Below are positions 41,499 to 50,129 of a stretch of DNA of 64,000 nt, piece by piece. How positions within the stretch are numbered: the first letter of the stretch is position 1; each line of letters opens with the position of its first letter. Below the pieces are notes generated by a model. It saw only the letters and a list, made by a program, of their open reading frames with translations, made no database searches and was not told where the DNA came from. Position numbers and translations under genes: made by a program. The stretch comes from Acidobacteriota bacterium (GTDB lineage Bacteria > Acidobacteriota > Vicinamibacteria > Fen-336): contig JAJDNS010000024.1 of NCBI GenBank assembly GCA_022340585.1, forward strand, positions 1-64,000, in the 5' to 3' direction.

Positions 41499-42284
41499 CT
41501 AGTTGAGCCGTCGAGAATTGGGGAGCCCGTCACGCTCTCCCCTCTCCAGGACGGCGCGGGCGGCGGCACGCACGAGGGGTCGCAGCTCGCGCGCATCGGC
41601 GACCCGCTGCAGATCGCGGGGGACGAGGGAGCTGATCTGCAGGAGGGCGACCGGCTGCGGGGTCCGCGGCTGAAGCACGAGGGCGAGACGAACGGCGTAG
41701 CTGGCCGACCACCGGGACGAGGAGGCGCAGGCTTCGAGGAGGGGGCGAGGCACGTCCTCACGGCGCACAACGGTGACGAGATCCTCCTCCCGCAGGCGTG
41801 GGTTCGGCAGGGCCGCCTCGATGACGCGAGGTTCGTCGTCCAGCAGCAGGCGGGTCAGGACGGGCGCCGTGGCGAGGCGGGAGAGGGTGATCCGGTCGCC
41901 GAGGCGCAGGTCTCGGAGCACCTCGCCCAGCAGGGCCTCGGCCCGGAGACGGACGGCGGCCGCGACCCAGGGGGCAGCCGCCACGTCCGCGAGCTCGCGC
42001 CACGACAGCTGGGCGAGGAGTCGCAGGGACAGGCCGCGGGACGCTCGCGGGCTCAGGACCACCCGGGCGAGCACGCGGGGGCGCTCCGACCAGGGCGCGG
42101 TGGCAGCGAGAATCTCGAGGAAGTTGGGGGGCAACGCGCGACGGAGGACGGCGACCAGCACCTGCTCGTCGATCGGCTCCCGGAGCAGCTCCCGCAGCCG
42201 CACGCCGTCACCCCCGGCCCGCAGCAGGGCGGCGTGGAGGGCGTCCACTGCCGCCTCGGCCGCGCCGCCACCCGCTCCCGTCAT
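41499..42284 (-). CDS. HEAT-like helical repeat protein, paralogue B
   Basis: 261 residues, Ala/Leu/Arg-rich and helical. The C-terminal half aligns with the protein at 39559-40614: RLLLDDEPRVIEAALPNPRL, RWSASYAVRLALVLQPRTPQ, LQISSLVPRDLQRVADAREL. The shared signature is PRTPxxV followed by PRDL/PRDM about 15 residues later. No known family is recognised. It is the last gene of the ffh-rnhB-TPR block and lies 13 nt after the small membrane protein gene. The promoter of the next operon starts within its 3' flank. Confidence 0.7.
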   Translation of the reverse strand: MTGAGGGAAEAAVDALHAALLRAGGDGVRLRELLREPIDEQVLVAVLRRALPPNFLEILAATAPWSERPRVLARVVLSPRASRGLSLRLLAQLSWRELADVAAAPWVAAAVRLRAEALLGEVLRDLRLGDRITLSRLATAPVLTRLLLDDEPRVIEAALPNPRLREEDLVTVVRREDVPRPLLEACASSSRWSASYAVRLALVLQPRTPQPVALLQISSLVPRDLQRVADARELRPLVRAAARAVLERGERDGLPNSRRLN

Positions 42285-42297
42285 TCCCCCTGTCGCC

Positions 42298-42531
42298 TCA
42301 GCGGCGACGCGCCATCTCGCCGAGATGCGCCCGGACGTCGTGGAGCGCGATGAGGATGTTGATGATCCCGAGCCCGCTCACCGCCCCCCTGGTGAAGGCG
42401 TTGAGGAGAATCCCGCGCAGGGCCGGATGAGGCTGAAGGAGCCAGTTCGAGTCCCACAGCGACGTCCAGGGGGCGACGAGAAGCACGAGTCCCACGAGCA
42501 GGGAGCTCAGGATCGACAGCAGGTGAGCCAA
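42298..42531 (-). CDS. Small two-helix membrane protein
   Basis: 77 residues from a probable TTG at 42531. Two hydrophobic segments, LLSILSSLLVGLVLLVAPWT and FTRGAVSGLGIINILIALHD, with a short loop containing WDSNWLLQPHPALRG and a basic C-terminus (EMARRR). The family is unknown, but the pattern is common for small membrane proteins next to TPR genes. The track ORF (to 42798) extends antisense-like into the TPR gene. A poor ribosome-binding site makes the start uncertain. Confidence 0.6.
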   Translation of the reverse strand: MAHLLSILSSLLVGLVLLVAPWTSLWDSNWLLQPHPALRGILLNAFTRGAVSGLGIINILIALHDVRAHLGEMARRR

Positions 42532-42545
42532 AAAACTGCCGGTTC

Positions 42546-45500
42546 TCAGGCGCCGGAGAGCTGACGGACCTTCTCCGCCACGTCGCGGAAGCTGGCGTCC
42601 TGGCCGTAGAGCTCGGTGAAGATCTCGAGTGCCCGGTCGGTCTCGCCCGCGGCCTCGTGGGCGTCGCCCAGGTCGTAGCGGAGGCCCATGTACTCCTCCT
42701 CGGTGCGGCCCTGGGCCTGGAGGCCCTTCTCCAGCCACTTCACCGCGAGCTTGGGCATGCCCTTCTCGGTGAAGCAGATCCCGAGCATGCTCGCACACTC
42801 GAGCAGGCGGCTCTCGTCCTTCGCCGCGAGCTGGAACTCGGCCACGGCCTCGTCCACGAGCCCCATCTCCTTGTAGGCGATCCCGAGGTTGTAGCGGGTC
42901 TCGTAGTCCTCCTTGCCGAGCTGCTTGTCGACGCCCTTCTGGAACTCCTTGAAGAGGTCGGTGAGGGCCTGGTCTCCGAGGTCTGTGCCTTCGACCGCCT
43001 CCTCCTGAGCCACCGCCGGCTGCGCCCCGAACAGGCCACCCAGCTCGCTGGCGAGATCGAAGCCCCCTTCCCGCTCGCCGGCCGACGCGTCCGGGGCCGT
43101 CGTCGGCCCCGGGTCGTCGAGAGACAGGCCCGAGGGCACGGGTTCGGCGGGCGTGAACTCGAGGAACCCCTCCCCGAGCTGGAGTGGCTCGTCGGGGGCG
43201 GTCCCGCCGGCCGGCGCCGGGGATTCGGTGGGCGGGACCACCGGCTGAACCGGCGCCGTCTGGTAGTCGGCCGCCGGGCTCTCGAGGAACAGCGCACCGG
43301 CCTGCCCGGGAGCCTCGAGTCCCAGCTCCGCCAGCTTCCCCCGGAAGGCGGGGTGCTCGGTGTAGCGGCCACCCAGCTCGGCCAGGGCCTCCTGGGCATC
43401 CTCCACGAAGCCCAGGGACACGAACTGCTCGACTTCGGAGAGCACGCGCTGGAGGTCCTCGGGCACGTCGGAGACCGGTGCCGCCGCCGGGACGGCCTGG
43501 GGTACGAGCCCACCGGTCTGGTCGGCCCCCGGGGGGGACGGGGCCTCCGGCACCTCCAGCTCACCCAGGTCGAAATCCTCCTCCGCCGGCACCGGCTCAA
43601 CGGGCGGCGAAGGCTCGTCGTCGATGAAGGCGCCCTCGATCTCGCCGCTGACCGCGGCCAGGTCCTCGTCGCCGAACAGCGGCTCATCGGCCGCTTCGGC
43701 GGGTTCCTTGGGGGAGTCCTCGGGGATCTCGACGAGCTCGAGCTCCGGGGTCTCGACCTCGGCCCCGGGGGCATCGACGTCCACCGCGATGTCGAGCTCC
43801 TCCGCCTCGTCCACGGCGGTCCCCGGAGTGGGGGCGGCGGTCGCTTCGACCGGAAGCTCAGGCTCAGGGGGCGCCGCCGCGATGGGCGATTCGCCGGGCC
43901 CCTCCTCGAGGTCGAGAGACACCTCGGCCACCGGCTCGGACTCGAGAGCCGGCGCCTCGGGGAGGGAGACCTCGGGTTCCGGCGCCGGGGCCTCGACCGG
44001 GGGCGCCCCTGCCTCGGGAGCGACCGCTTCGGCGGCGCTCGCCTCGGCCTCCGCCGCCCCCGCCTCGTCTCCCGTCAAGCGGAGGACCTGGGCCAGGGCC
44101 CGCAGGTGCGTCGCCACCTTCTCGAGCTCGTCTCGCTCCCGGTGCAGATCGATCAGCTCGCGGCGGGCGTCGAGATTGTCGGGAAAGCGGTTCAGGGCCG
44201 CCTCGAACTGATCGCGGGCCTTGTCGGTGAGGCCGTACTTGCGGAAGACGCGTCCCTCGGAGAGGTGCTCGTCGACGAACTCCTGGTCCTCCGGACTGAG
44301 GGGACCCGACAGCTCGATGGTCCCCTCGGACGGCCCTCCCGCCGCCGCGGGCGTGCCACCGGGCGGGGTGACGTCGGGCGGCGCCTGGGGGACTCCGGCC
44401 GGCAACGGGGCCGGCTCCACTCCCTGCTTGCGGATCCAGTCGAGCTTGGAGCGGTGTTGCTCGTTGTGGGGCTCGAGCTGGACGAGAAGCTCTAGAACCG
44501 ACGCGGCCTGCCCCATCTCCTCGTCACGCAGGTAGGCCTCGACCATCTGCGAGTACGTCTGGATCACCATCGCTTCGTTGCGCGACTGACGGTAGAGCTC
44601 GACGAGCTTCCCGAGCGCCGGTATGTGGGGGGGATCCAGCTGGGCGATCGGCTGGAGAAGGGAGACCGCCCGGTCGATCTCGCGGCGCGCGACCAGACGC
44701 TCCAGGGAGGGCAGGAACTGCTCGTAGGCCTCGTCGGGACGACCGGTGGCGAGAAACACCCGGCCCAGAAGCATCTTGGCGTCTTGGTCCTCGCCGTCGC
44801 GGGCGAGCAATGCCTCGAGGGCCTCGCGCGCGTCGTCGAGGCGCCCCACCCCGAGGTAGGTCTCGGCGGTGCGCAACGCAACCTCGCGATCGTCGGGCGC
44901 ACCCTTGCGCGCTTCCTCGAGATAGGGCAGAGCGGTGGCGAAGTCCTTCTGGACGAGGTGAACCCGCGCGACCTCGGTCAGCAGGCGCGGGCTGCGCTTG
45001 CCGACCTTGAGGCCCTTCTCGAGGAGCTGCAGCGCCTCCTGGCGGTGCCCCTTCTTCACGAGCTCGTCGGCGAGGGCCAGGTACTCGCCCGCCGCCTTCT
45101 CCTGCTGACCCTCGCGGGCGTAGAGCTCGGCCAGGCGGATGCGCACCTTCATGTCGGAGGGATCGAGCTCCGCCATGCGGCGCAGCACCTCTCCCGCCTC
45201 CTTGTGGCGTCCTCGCTTCACGCACTCGTCGAAGGCCTCCCCGAGCATGGTCTTGGCCTCGGCGGTGAGGCCCTGCTTCGCGTAGAGATCGCCGAGGTGG
45301 AGGTGGGCGTCGAACAGCGCGGGGTCGTTCTTGAGGACCTTCTTCCAGCAGGCGATGGCCTTGAGGTAGAAGCCGTCCTTGGCGTAGAAATCCGCCACCT
45401 TCGCGTACTGCTCGTTGGCGGCCTTGGTGTTGTTCAGCTTCTCGTAGAGGAAGCCGATCTGGTTGAGGGTATTGGCGTCGCGAGGGTTCTCCTGGACGAT

Positions 45501-45593
45501 CTGCCGGAGCAGCTCGATCGCCTTCTCGTAGCGGCCGGCGTTCGTCTCCTTGGCCGCGTCCTGCTTGAGCTTGAGTGGGTTGATCCTCGCCAC
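42546..45593 (-). CDS. Large TPR protein with low-complexity Glu/Pro/Ala region
   Basis: 1015 residues from GTG. The N-terminal 450 residues are TPR repeats (YEKAIELLRQIVQENPRDAN, YLKAIACWKKVLKNDPALFD, VRIRLAELYAREGQQEKAAG). A long acidic Pro/Ala/Glu-rich stretch follows (about 480-850), then a C-terminal TPR block with YNLGIAYKEMGLVDEAVAEF and YDLGDAHEAAGETDRALEIF. No signal peptide, so it is probably cytosolic, as a scaffold. Similar large TPR proteins are associated with gliding or polarity functions in deltaproteobacteria; no such role is shown here. It follows rnhB by 15 nt. Confidence 0.85.
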   Translation of the reverse strand: MARINPLKLKQDAAKETNAGRYEKAIELLRQIVQENPRDANTLNQIGFLYEKLNNTKAANEQYAKVADFYAKDGFYLKAIACWKKVLKNDPALFDAHLHLGDLYAKQGLTAEAKTMLGEAFDECVKRGRHKEAGEVLRRMAELDPSDMKVRIRLAELYAREGQQEKAAGEYLALADELVKKGHRQEALQLLEKGLKVGKRSPRLLTEVARVHLVQKDFATALPYLEEARKGAPDDREVALRTAETYLGVGRLDDAREALEALLARDGEDQDAKMLLGRVFLATGRPDEAYEQFLPSLERLVARREIDRAVSLLQPIAQLDPPHIPALGKLVELYRQSRNEAMVIQTYSQMVEAYLRDEEMGQAASVLELLVQLEPHNEQHRSKLDWIRKQGVEPAPLPAGVPQAPPDVTPPGGTPAAAGGPSEGTIELSGPLSPEDQEFVDEHLSEGRVFRKYGLTDKARDQFEAALNRFPDNLDARRELIDLHRERDELEKVATHLRALAQVLRLTGDEAGAAEAEASAAEAVAPEAGAPPVEAPAPEPEVSLPEAPALESEPVAEVSLDLEEGPGESPIAAAPPEPELPVEATAAPTPGTAVDEAEELDIAVDVDAPGAEVETPELELVEIPEDSPKEPAEAADEPLFGDEDLAAVSGEIEGAFIDDEPSPPVEPVPAEEDFDLGELEVPEAPSPPGADQTGGLVPQAVPAAAPVSDVPEDLQRVLSEVEQFVSLGFVEDAQEALAELGGRYTEHPAFRGKLAELGLEAPGQAGALFLESPAADYQTAPVQPVVPPTESPAPAGGTAPDEPLQLGEGFLEFTPAEPVPSGLSLDDPGPTTAPDASAGEREGGFDLASELGGLFGAQPAVAQEEAVEGTDLGDQALTDLFKEFQKGVDKQLGKEDYETRYNLGIAYKEMGLVDEAVAEFQLAAKDESRLLECASMLGICFTEKGMPKLAVKWLEKGLQAQGRTEEEYMGLRYDLGDAHEAAGETDRALEIFTELYGQDASFRDVAEKVRQLSGA

Positions 45594-45608
45594 GCTAGCC
45601 CCACCACC

Positions 45609-46274
45609 TCATGCGAACAGCCATCGCTGCGTGCCCTGGAACGTCCGGCGGTGGATCACCGAGGGACCGCGCCGCCGGAGGGCGTCGCGATGGTCCTCGC
45701 TAGCGTAGCCCATGTTGTGGGCGAGACCGTAGCCCGGGTGCTGGCGATCCAGCTCGCACATGACCGCGTCGCGGGCCACCTTGGCCACGATCGAGGCGGC
45801 GGCGATGGAGACGGAGAGAGCGTCGCCCTTGACGATGGCGCGCTGCGCCAGCTCGAGCCCGGGAATGGTGAGGGCGTCGACGAGGAGTGCGTCGGGGGGA
45901 TCGGTGAGGCCCTCGACGGCGCGTCTCATGGCGAGGAGGCTGGCCTGCAGGATGTTCAGGCGGTCGATCTCCTCCGGCTCGGCCCGACCGAGCGCCCAGT
46001 CCCGGGCGTGCTCTCGGACCCGCTCGTCCAGCCTCTCACGCTGCCGGCGGGTGAGGCGCTTCGAGTCGTCGAGGCCCTCGGTGTCGAAGCCCTCTCCCAG
46101 CACGACTGCGGCCGCGACCACGGGACCGCAGAGGGCCCCGCGGCCCACCTCGTCGACACCGGCAACGGCCGCATGGCCCTCGGCCCGAGCCTCTTCCTCG
46201 AATTGCGTGCCGCAATGGAGCTCGACTCCCCGGTGAACCTCCGGCCGCCGAACTCGACCCGACGCCCGCGTCAT
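45609..46274 (-). CDS. rnhB: Ribonuclease HII
   Basis: 221 residues. RNase HII cuts RNA-DNA hybrids and single ribonucleotides in DNA. Active-site motifs are GVDEVGRGALCGPVVAAAVV (DEVGRG instead of the common DEAGRG), DSKRLTRRQRERL, SIAAASIVAKVARDA and the C-terminal GYASEDHRDAL. ATG 46274 is the first candidate and gives a normal length with an extra N-terminal tail. The rplS gene lies 44 nt upstream, a common bacterial pairing. Confidence 0.95.
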   Translation of the reverse strand: MTRASGRVRRPEVHRGVELHCGTQFEEEARAEGHAAVAGVDEVGRGALCGPVVAAAVVLGEGFDTEGLDDSKRLTRRQRERLDERVREHARDWALGRAEPEEIDRLNILQASLLAMRRAVEGLTDPPDALLVDALTIPGLELAQRAIVKGDALSVSIAAASIVAKVARDAVMCELDRQHPGYGLAHNMGYASEDHRDALRRRGPSVIHRRTFQGTQRWLFA

Positions 46275-46318
46275 CGCCGTCCGTGCTCCTCCCTGAGCCC
46301 CGCGAGGCCCGACGCTGA

Positions 46319-46723
46319 TCAGGCCTTCTGCACCCGAGTGTCCGTCCTCCGCTCCCGCATCCGTCCGGCCTTGCCCTTCCGCTCGCGCAGGAAGTAGAGC
46401 TTGGCGCGACGCACGTGAGCGTGCTTGACCACCTGGATCTTGTCGATGGTCGGTGCCTGCAAGGGGAATATCCGCTCCACCCCCTGCCCGGAAGAGACCT
46501 TGCGGACGGTGACGGTGGCGCGTGTCCCGCTGCCGCGCAGGGCGATCACCACGCCCTCGAAGACCTGGACGCGCTCGCGCACTGTCTCCTTGGGCTTGCC
46601 CTTGATCTCCTCCTTGACGCTGGTCTCCTTGACCTTCACGTGCACGCGCACGGTGTCGCCGGGGGTGAGCCGCGGCAGCTTCTTCTTCAGGTCTGCCGCT
46701 TCGGTGGTCTGGATGGCGTTCAT
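46319..46723 (-). CDS. rplS: 50S ribosomal protein L19
   Basis: 134 residues with a short lysine-rich C-terminal extension. Hallmarks: PRLTPGDTVRVHVKVKE, VQVFEGVVIALRGSGTRATV, GQGVERIFPLQAPTIDKIQV, AKLYFLRERKGKAGRM. L19 sits at the subunit interface. It lies 12 nt after trmD in the standard rpsP-rimM-trmD-rplS order. Confidence 0.97.
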   Translation of the reverse strand: MNAIQTTEAADLKKKLPRLTPGDTVRVHVKVKETSVKEEIKGKPKETVRERVQVFEGVVIALRGSGTRATVTVRKVSSGQGVERIFPLQAPTIDKIQVVKHAHVRRAKLYFLRERKGKAGRMRERRTDTRVQKA

Positions 46724-46735
46724 CTTCTTTTCGTC

Positions 46736-47524
46736 CTATTTGTGTAGTACTGCAATCGTTTTGTCCAGCGTTCGGGGATCGTCGGTCTGGCCTTCTGCGT
46801 CGATCTCACGGAGCAGCCGCTCATCTTCCGCGGTGAGCCGGGCGGCGTCGAGCAGGTCCGGGCGCCGCTCGCGCGTGGCTCGGAGGGCCTCCCTCTGTCG
46901 CCAGCGCCGGATGCGGCCGTGGTCACCCGAGAGCAGGATCTCGGGGACGCCGTGACCGCGGGCGGTCGCGGGCCGCGTGTAGTGCGGCCAGTCCAGGAGT
47001 CCGGTCTGGAAGGAGTCGCTCTCCGCCGAACCTTCGTCGCCGAGGGCACCGGGGAGCAGTCGCACCGTGGCCTCCACCACCGCCAGCGCCGCGACCTCGC
47101 CACCGGTCAGCACGAAATCGCCGAGGCTCAGCTCCTCGGTGGCAAGGAACTCGGCCACTCTCTCGTCGATGCCCTCGTAGCGCCCGCACAGGAGCATGAG
47201 CCGATCGACCCGTGCGAAGCGACCGGCCGTCCGCTGATCGAAGGGGCGCCCGCGGGGAGTCAGCAGGGCCACCACGTCGCCTTCGCCCTTCCCGTCGGGC
47301 CAGATGGACTCGAAGGCCCGGAAGAACGGCTCGGCCTTCATGACCATCCCCGGACCTCCGCCAAAGGGGGCATCATCGACCGTCCGGTGCCGGTCGTCCG
47401 AGAAGTCACGGAGGTCGTGGACCCGGATATCGACGTGGCCGGCCACCCGGGCGCGATTGACGATCCCGTCGCCCAGCGGGCCCTCGACCATGCCCGGGAA
47501 GATCGTCACGAGGTCAATCCGCAC
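46736..47524 (-). CDS. trmD: tRNA (guanine-N1)-methyltransferase TrmD
   Basis: 262 residues from a GTG start. TrmD methylates G37 next to the anticodon with SAM. The SPOUT-knot residues are visible: LLCGRYEGIDERVAEF, ELSLGDFVLTGGEVAALAVV, and the N-terminal MVMKAEPFFRAFE. The start overlaps the rimM gene by 11 nt, as often found. Confidence 0.97.
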   Translation of the reverse strand: MRIDLVTIFPGMVEGPLGDGIVNRARVAGHVDIRVHDLRDFSDDRHRTVDDAPFGGGPGMVMKAEPFFRAFESIWPDGKGEGDVVALLTPRGRPFDQRTAGRFARVDRLMLLCGRYEGIDERVAEFLATEELSLGDFVLTGGEVAALAVVEATVRLLPGALGDEGSAESDSFQTGLLDWPHYTRPATARGHGVPEILLSGDHGRIRRWRQREALRATRERRPDLLDAARLTAEDERLLREIDAEGQTDDPRTLDKTIAVLHK

Positions 47525-48038
47525 TGGCGTACTCCGGCCTCTCGATCACGATCCGTGCCCCGGCGAGGTCCACCTGCTTCACGAAGTCGGTGGCCAGGGG
47601 CACGAGGGTCTCGCCCTCGGGACCTCGCACCACCAGAATCGGGGCGCCGGCCCCGGTCTCCATCAGGTCCTCGACGACCCCCACGAGGGCGCCGTCGCCG
47701 TCCGCCACCGTCAGGCCCTTGAGCTGGTGGTGGTAGAAGGAGCCCTCGGGCAGCGCCGCCAGCTCTTCCTCGGCGATCCCCAGGTCACAGCCACGCAGGC
47801 GCTCTGCGTCGTCGATCGAGTCCACGCCCTCGAGCTTGAGCACGTGACGGCCCTTGTGGGGCCAGCTCGACGTCACCCGGACCTCTCGGGCCTGGTCGTT
47901 GGGGCCAACCACGAAGGCCCGGCGGAGCGACTGGAAGCGGTCGGGGCGGTCGGACAGCGGGTGCACGAGAACCTCGCCGCGGCGGCCCTGAGGCTTGACC
48001 ACGCGTCCAATGACCACCAGGTCGTCGGTCTCCGCCAT
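47514..48038 (-). CDS. rimM: 16S rRNA processing protein RimM
   Basis: 174 residues. N-terminal RimM domain (VVIGRVVKPQGRRGEVLVHP) and C-terminal PRC-barrel (VVEDLMETGAGAPILVVRGP). It assists maturation of the 30S head. The ATG shares a TGATG overlap with the khpA stop. The 3' end overlaps trmD by 11 nt. Confidence 0.95.
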   Translation of the reverse strand: MAETDDLVVIGRVVKPQGRRGEVLVHPLSDRPDRFQSLRRAFVVGPNDQAREVRVTSSWPHKGRHVLKLEGVDSIDDAERLRGCDLGIAEEELAALPEGSFYHHQLKGLTVADGDGALVGVVEDLMETGAGAPILVVRGPEGETLVPLATDFVKQVDLAGARIVIERPEYASAD

Positions 48039-48268
48039 CAGTCGACGATCTCCAGCTGACAGGAGCGGTCGTGCTTGCCGGCCACCGCCGCCAGGACGGT
48101 GCGCAGCGCCCGGGCCGTCCGCCCCTCCCGGCCAATCACCCGGCCGCGGTCCTCCGGATCCACGCTCAGCTCGATGACGAGCCGGCCGTGAGCGTGCCGC
48201 TCGCGCACGTGAACCCGGTCCGGTCTCCGGACGAGACCGCGGGCGAGCGTCGAAACGATCTCTCGCAC
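48038..48268 (-). CDS. khpA: KH-domain RNA-binding protein KhpA (YlqC)
   Basis: 76 residues from GTG 48268. The KH fold carries the GxxG-type loop in DPEDRGRVIGREGRTARALR, as in KhpA proteins usually found between rpsP and rimM. The track ORF starts at 48337 within rpsP, but GTG lies 1 nt after the rpsP stop (TAACGTG), giving a normal length. Confidence 0.93.
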   Translation of the reverse strand: MREIVSTLARGLVRRPDRVHVRERHAHGRLVIELSVDPEDRGRVIGREGRTARALRTVLAAVAGKHDRSCQLEIVD

Positions 48269-48269
48269 G

Positions 48270-48521
48270 TTACTCGGCCGGGCTGGCTTCGGCGCTTCGC
48301 TTGAGCAGACTGCGCACGGTGTCGGAGGGCCGCGCACCCTTGTCCAACCAGTGCTTCGCCCGCTCGGTGTCGATCTTCACGACCGCCGGGTCCGGGCGCG
48401 GGTCGTAGTGCCCGAGCACCTCGACGAACCGCCCGTCCCGGGTCGACCGCGAGTCGGCCACCACCACTCGGTAGTAGGGTCGCTTCGCCGCCCCCGTACG
48501 CCTCAACCTGATGGAAAGCAT
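48270..48521 (-). CDS. rpsP: 30S ribosomal protein S16
   Basis: 83 residues. Family features: [59 protein letters not shown] 48521 is used because the track's additional N-terminus is not conserved. GAGAG lies upstream. Confidence 0.97.
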   Translation of the reverse strand: MLSIRLRRTGAAKRPYYRVVVADSRSTRDGRFVEVLGHYDPRPDPAVVKIDTERAKHWLDKGARPSDTVRSLLKRSAEASPAE

Positions 48522-48584
48522 TACTCTCGTCGTCCTTGCGTCAACTCGCGGCACGGGGTGCGCGCCGCTACGGTTCAGTGTTTC

Positions 48585-49928
48585 CTAGCGCAGCTGGGGC
48601 ATCCGGGCCGCCAGGCGCTTCATCGCCTTCGAGCCGGACCCCAGCCCCTTCATGAGCTTCCTGGTCTGCGCGAACTGTCGCAGCAGCCGGTTCACGTCCT
48701 GCACGGTGTTGCCGCTGCCCCGGGCGATCCGCTTGCGTCGGCTCCCGTTGATCACGGAAGGCTCCCGGCGTTCCCGCGGGGTCATCGAGTCGATGATGGC
48801 GATGGTGCGCCGTATCTCGCCCTCGCCGCGGTCGACGTCCACGCCCTTGAGCGAGCCCATCCCCGGCATCATGGACAGGACCTGGTCGAGAGGGCCCATC
48901 TTCCGCAGCTGCTTCATCTGGTCCCGGTAGTCCTCGAGGGAGAACTCGGACCGCCGGATCTTCCGGGCGAGCTCCTCGGCCTTCTCTTGCTCGACCGTCT
49001 CCTCGGCCCGGGCGATGAGTCCCAGCACGTCGCCCATCCCGAGGATGCGAGACACCATGCGGGCGGGCTCGAATGGCTCGAAGGCCTCCACCTTCTCGCC
49101 CAGCCCGGCGAACTTGATCGGGCGTCCGGTGACCGCCGTCGCCGACAGCGCCGCCCCTCCCCGGGAGTCGCCGTCCAGCTTGGTCAGCACGATCCCGGTG
49201 ATGCCGATCCTTCGATGGAACTCGTCCGCGCTGCGCACGGCGTCCTGACCGGTGAGGGCGTCGGCGACGTAGAGGACCTCGCTGGGCTCGGCAGCGGCCT
49301 GGAGCTCGGCGAGCTCGGCCATGAGCGCCTCGTCGATGTGGAGTCGGCCGGCGGTGTCGACGAGCACGAAGTCGTGCCCGACCGCCACCGCTTCGGCGAG
49401 GGCCGAGCGCAGGATGGCCAGCGGCGCGGTCTCGTCGGGGTGATGGACCTTGAGCCCAGCCCGCGTGGCGACCGTCTTCAGCTGCTCGCGGGCCGCCGGA
49501 CGGTACACGTCGGTCGAGACGAGCACGGGATGGCTGCCCCGCCCGGCCAGCCATCGGCCGAGCTTGGCGGTGGTGGTGGTCTTGCCCGAACCCTGGAGCC
49601 CGGTGATCAGCACGACCGACGGGGGACGCTTCGCCGTCTCGATCCCGGGGACGTCCCCTCCCCCGAGCAGAGACACCATCTCGTCGCGCACGATCCTCAG
49701 GACCGCCTGGTCGGGGTTCAGGCTCTTGAGAATCTCCTGCCCGGTGGCCCTGCTCCGGACTCGCTCGACCAGCTCCTTGACGACCTTGAAGTGCACGTCG
49801 GCCTCGAGCAGCGCGAGGCGGATCTCGCGGAGCGCAGCGTCGATCTGGGCCTCGGACAGGACTCCCTGGCCGCGCAGCGACCGGAAGACACCTTGAAGCC
49901 TTTCGCTCAGCGACTCGAACAAGGACAC
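48585..49928 (-). CDS. ffh: Signal recognition particle protein Ffh
   Basis: 447 residues from GTG 49928. The NG GTPase has GLQGSGKTTTTAKLGRWL, DTAGRLHIDEALMAEL and TKLDGDSRGGAALS. The C-terminal M domain is methionine-rich (MGPLDQVLSMMPGMGSLKGV) with the NGSRRKRIARGSG RNA-binding helix. It delivers nascent membrane proteins to FtsY, encoded at 53105. First gene of the operon, downstream of a strong promoter at about 50.03 kb. No 4.5S RNA gene was recognised in the window. Confidence 0.97.
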   Translation of the reverse strand: MSLFESLSERLQGVFRSLRGQGVLSEAQIDAALREIRLALLEADVHFKVVKELVERVRSRATGQEILKSLNPDQAVLRIVRDEMVSLLGGGDVPGIETAKRPPSVVLITGLQGSGKTTTTAKLGRWLAGRGSHPVLVSTDVYRPAAREQLKTVATRAGLKVHHPDETAPLAILRSALAEAVAVGHDFVLVDTAGRLHIDEALMAELAELQAAAEPSEVLYVADALTGQDAVRSADEFHRRIGITGIVLTKLDGDSRGGAALSATAVTGRPIKFAGLGEKVEAFEPFEPARMVSRILGMGDVLGLIARAEETVEQEKAEELARKIRRSEFSLEDYRDQMKQLRKMGPLDQVLSMMPGMGSLKGVDVDRGEGEIRRTIAIIDSMTPRERREPSVINGSRRKRIARGSGNTVQDVNRLLRQFAQTRKLMKGLGSGSKAMKRLAARMPQLR

Positions 49929-50023
49929 GCCACCCCGGTCGCCGACACACACCACTCCGCTCGCGCGGCGGGTTGGGCCCACGGGCGACCGTACAGGCAC
50001 GGGCCAACCCAAAGCAATAGACC

Positions 50024-50052
50024 ATCTTATGTGGCGTCCCGGGTGCTGTCAA
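50024..50052 (-). promoter_or_regulatory. Strong sigma-70 promoter of the ffh-rpsP-trmD operon
   Basis: TTGACA (50047-50052), exactly 17 nt, TAAGAT (50024-50029), minus strand. The predicted start near 50017 leaves a leader of about 90 nt before the ffh GTG. The -35 box is only 6 nt from the REP-like palindrome. Confidence 0.75.
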
Positions 50053-50058
50053 ACAACG

Positions 50059-50128
50059 GGGGTCAGGTCGTGAATGTTGAATCTCCCCGGCCCTGGCCGT
50101 CCGAATTCAACATTCACGACCTGACCCC
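50059..50128. repeat. REP/REPIN-like palindrome, copy 1
   Basis: Perfect 24-bp inverted repeat starting ggggtcaggtcgtgaatg (50059-50082, and its complement at 50105-50128) around a 22-nt GC-rich loop. It lies 1 nt from the ribBA stop and just upstream of the ffh promoter. It shares the first 11 bases and a regular pattern with copy 2. It may act as a terminator for the rib operon. Confidence 0.8.
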
Positions 50129-50129
50129 T

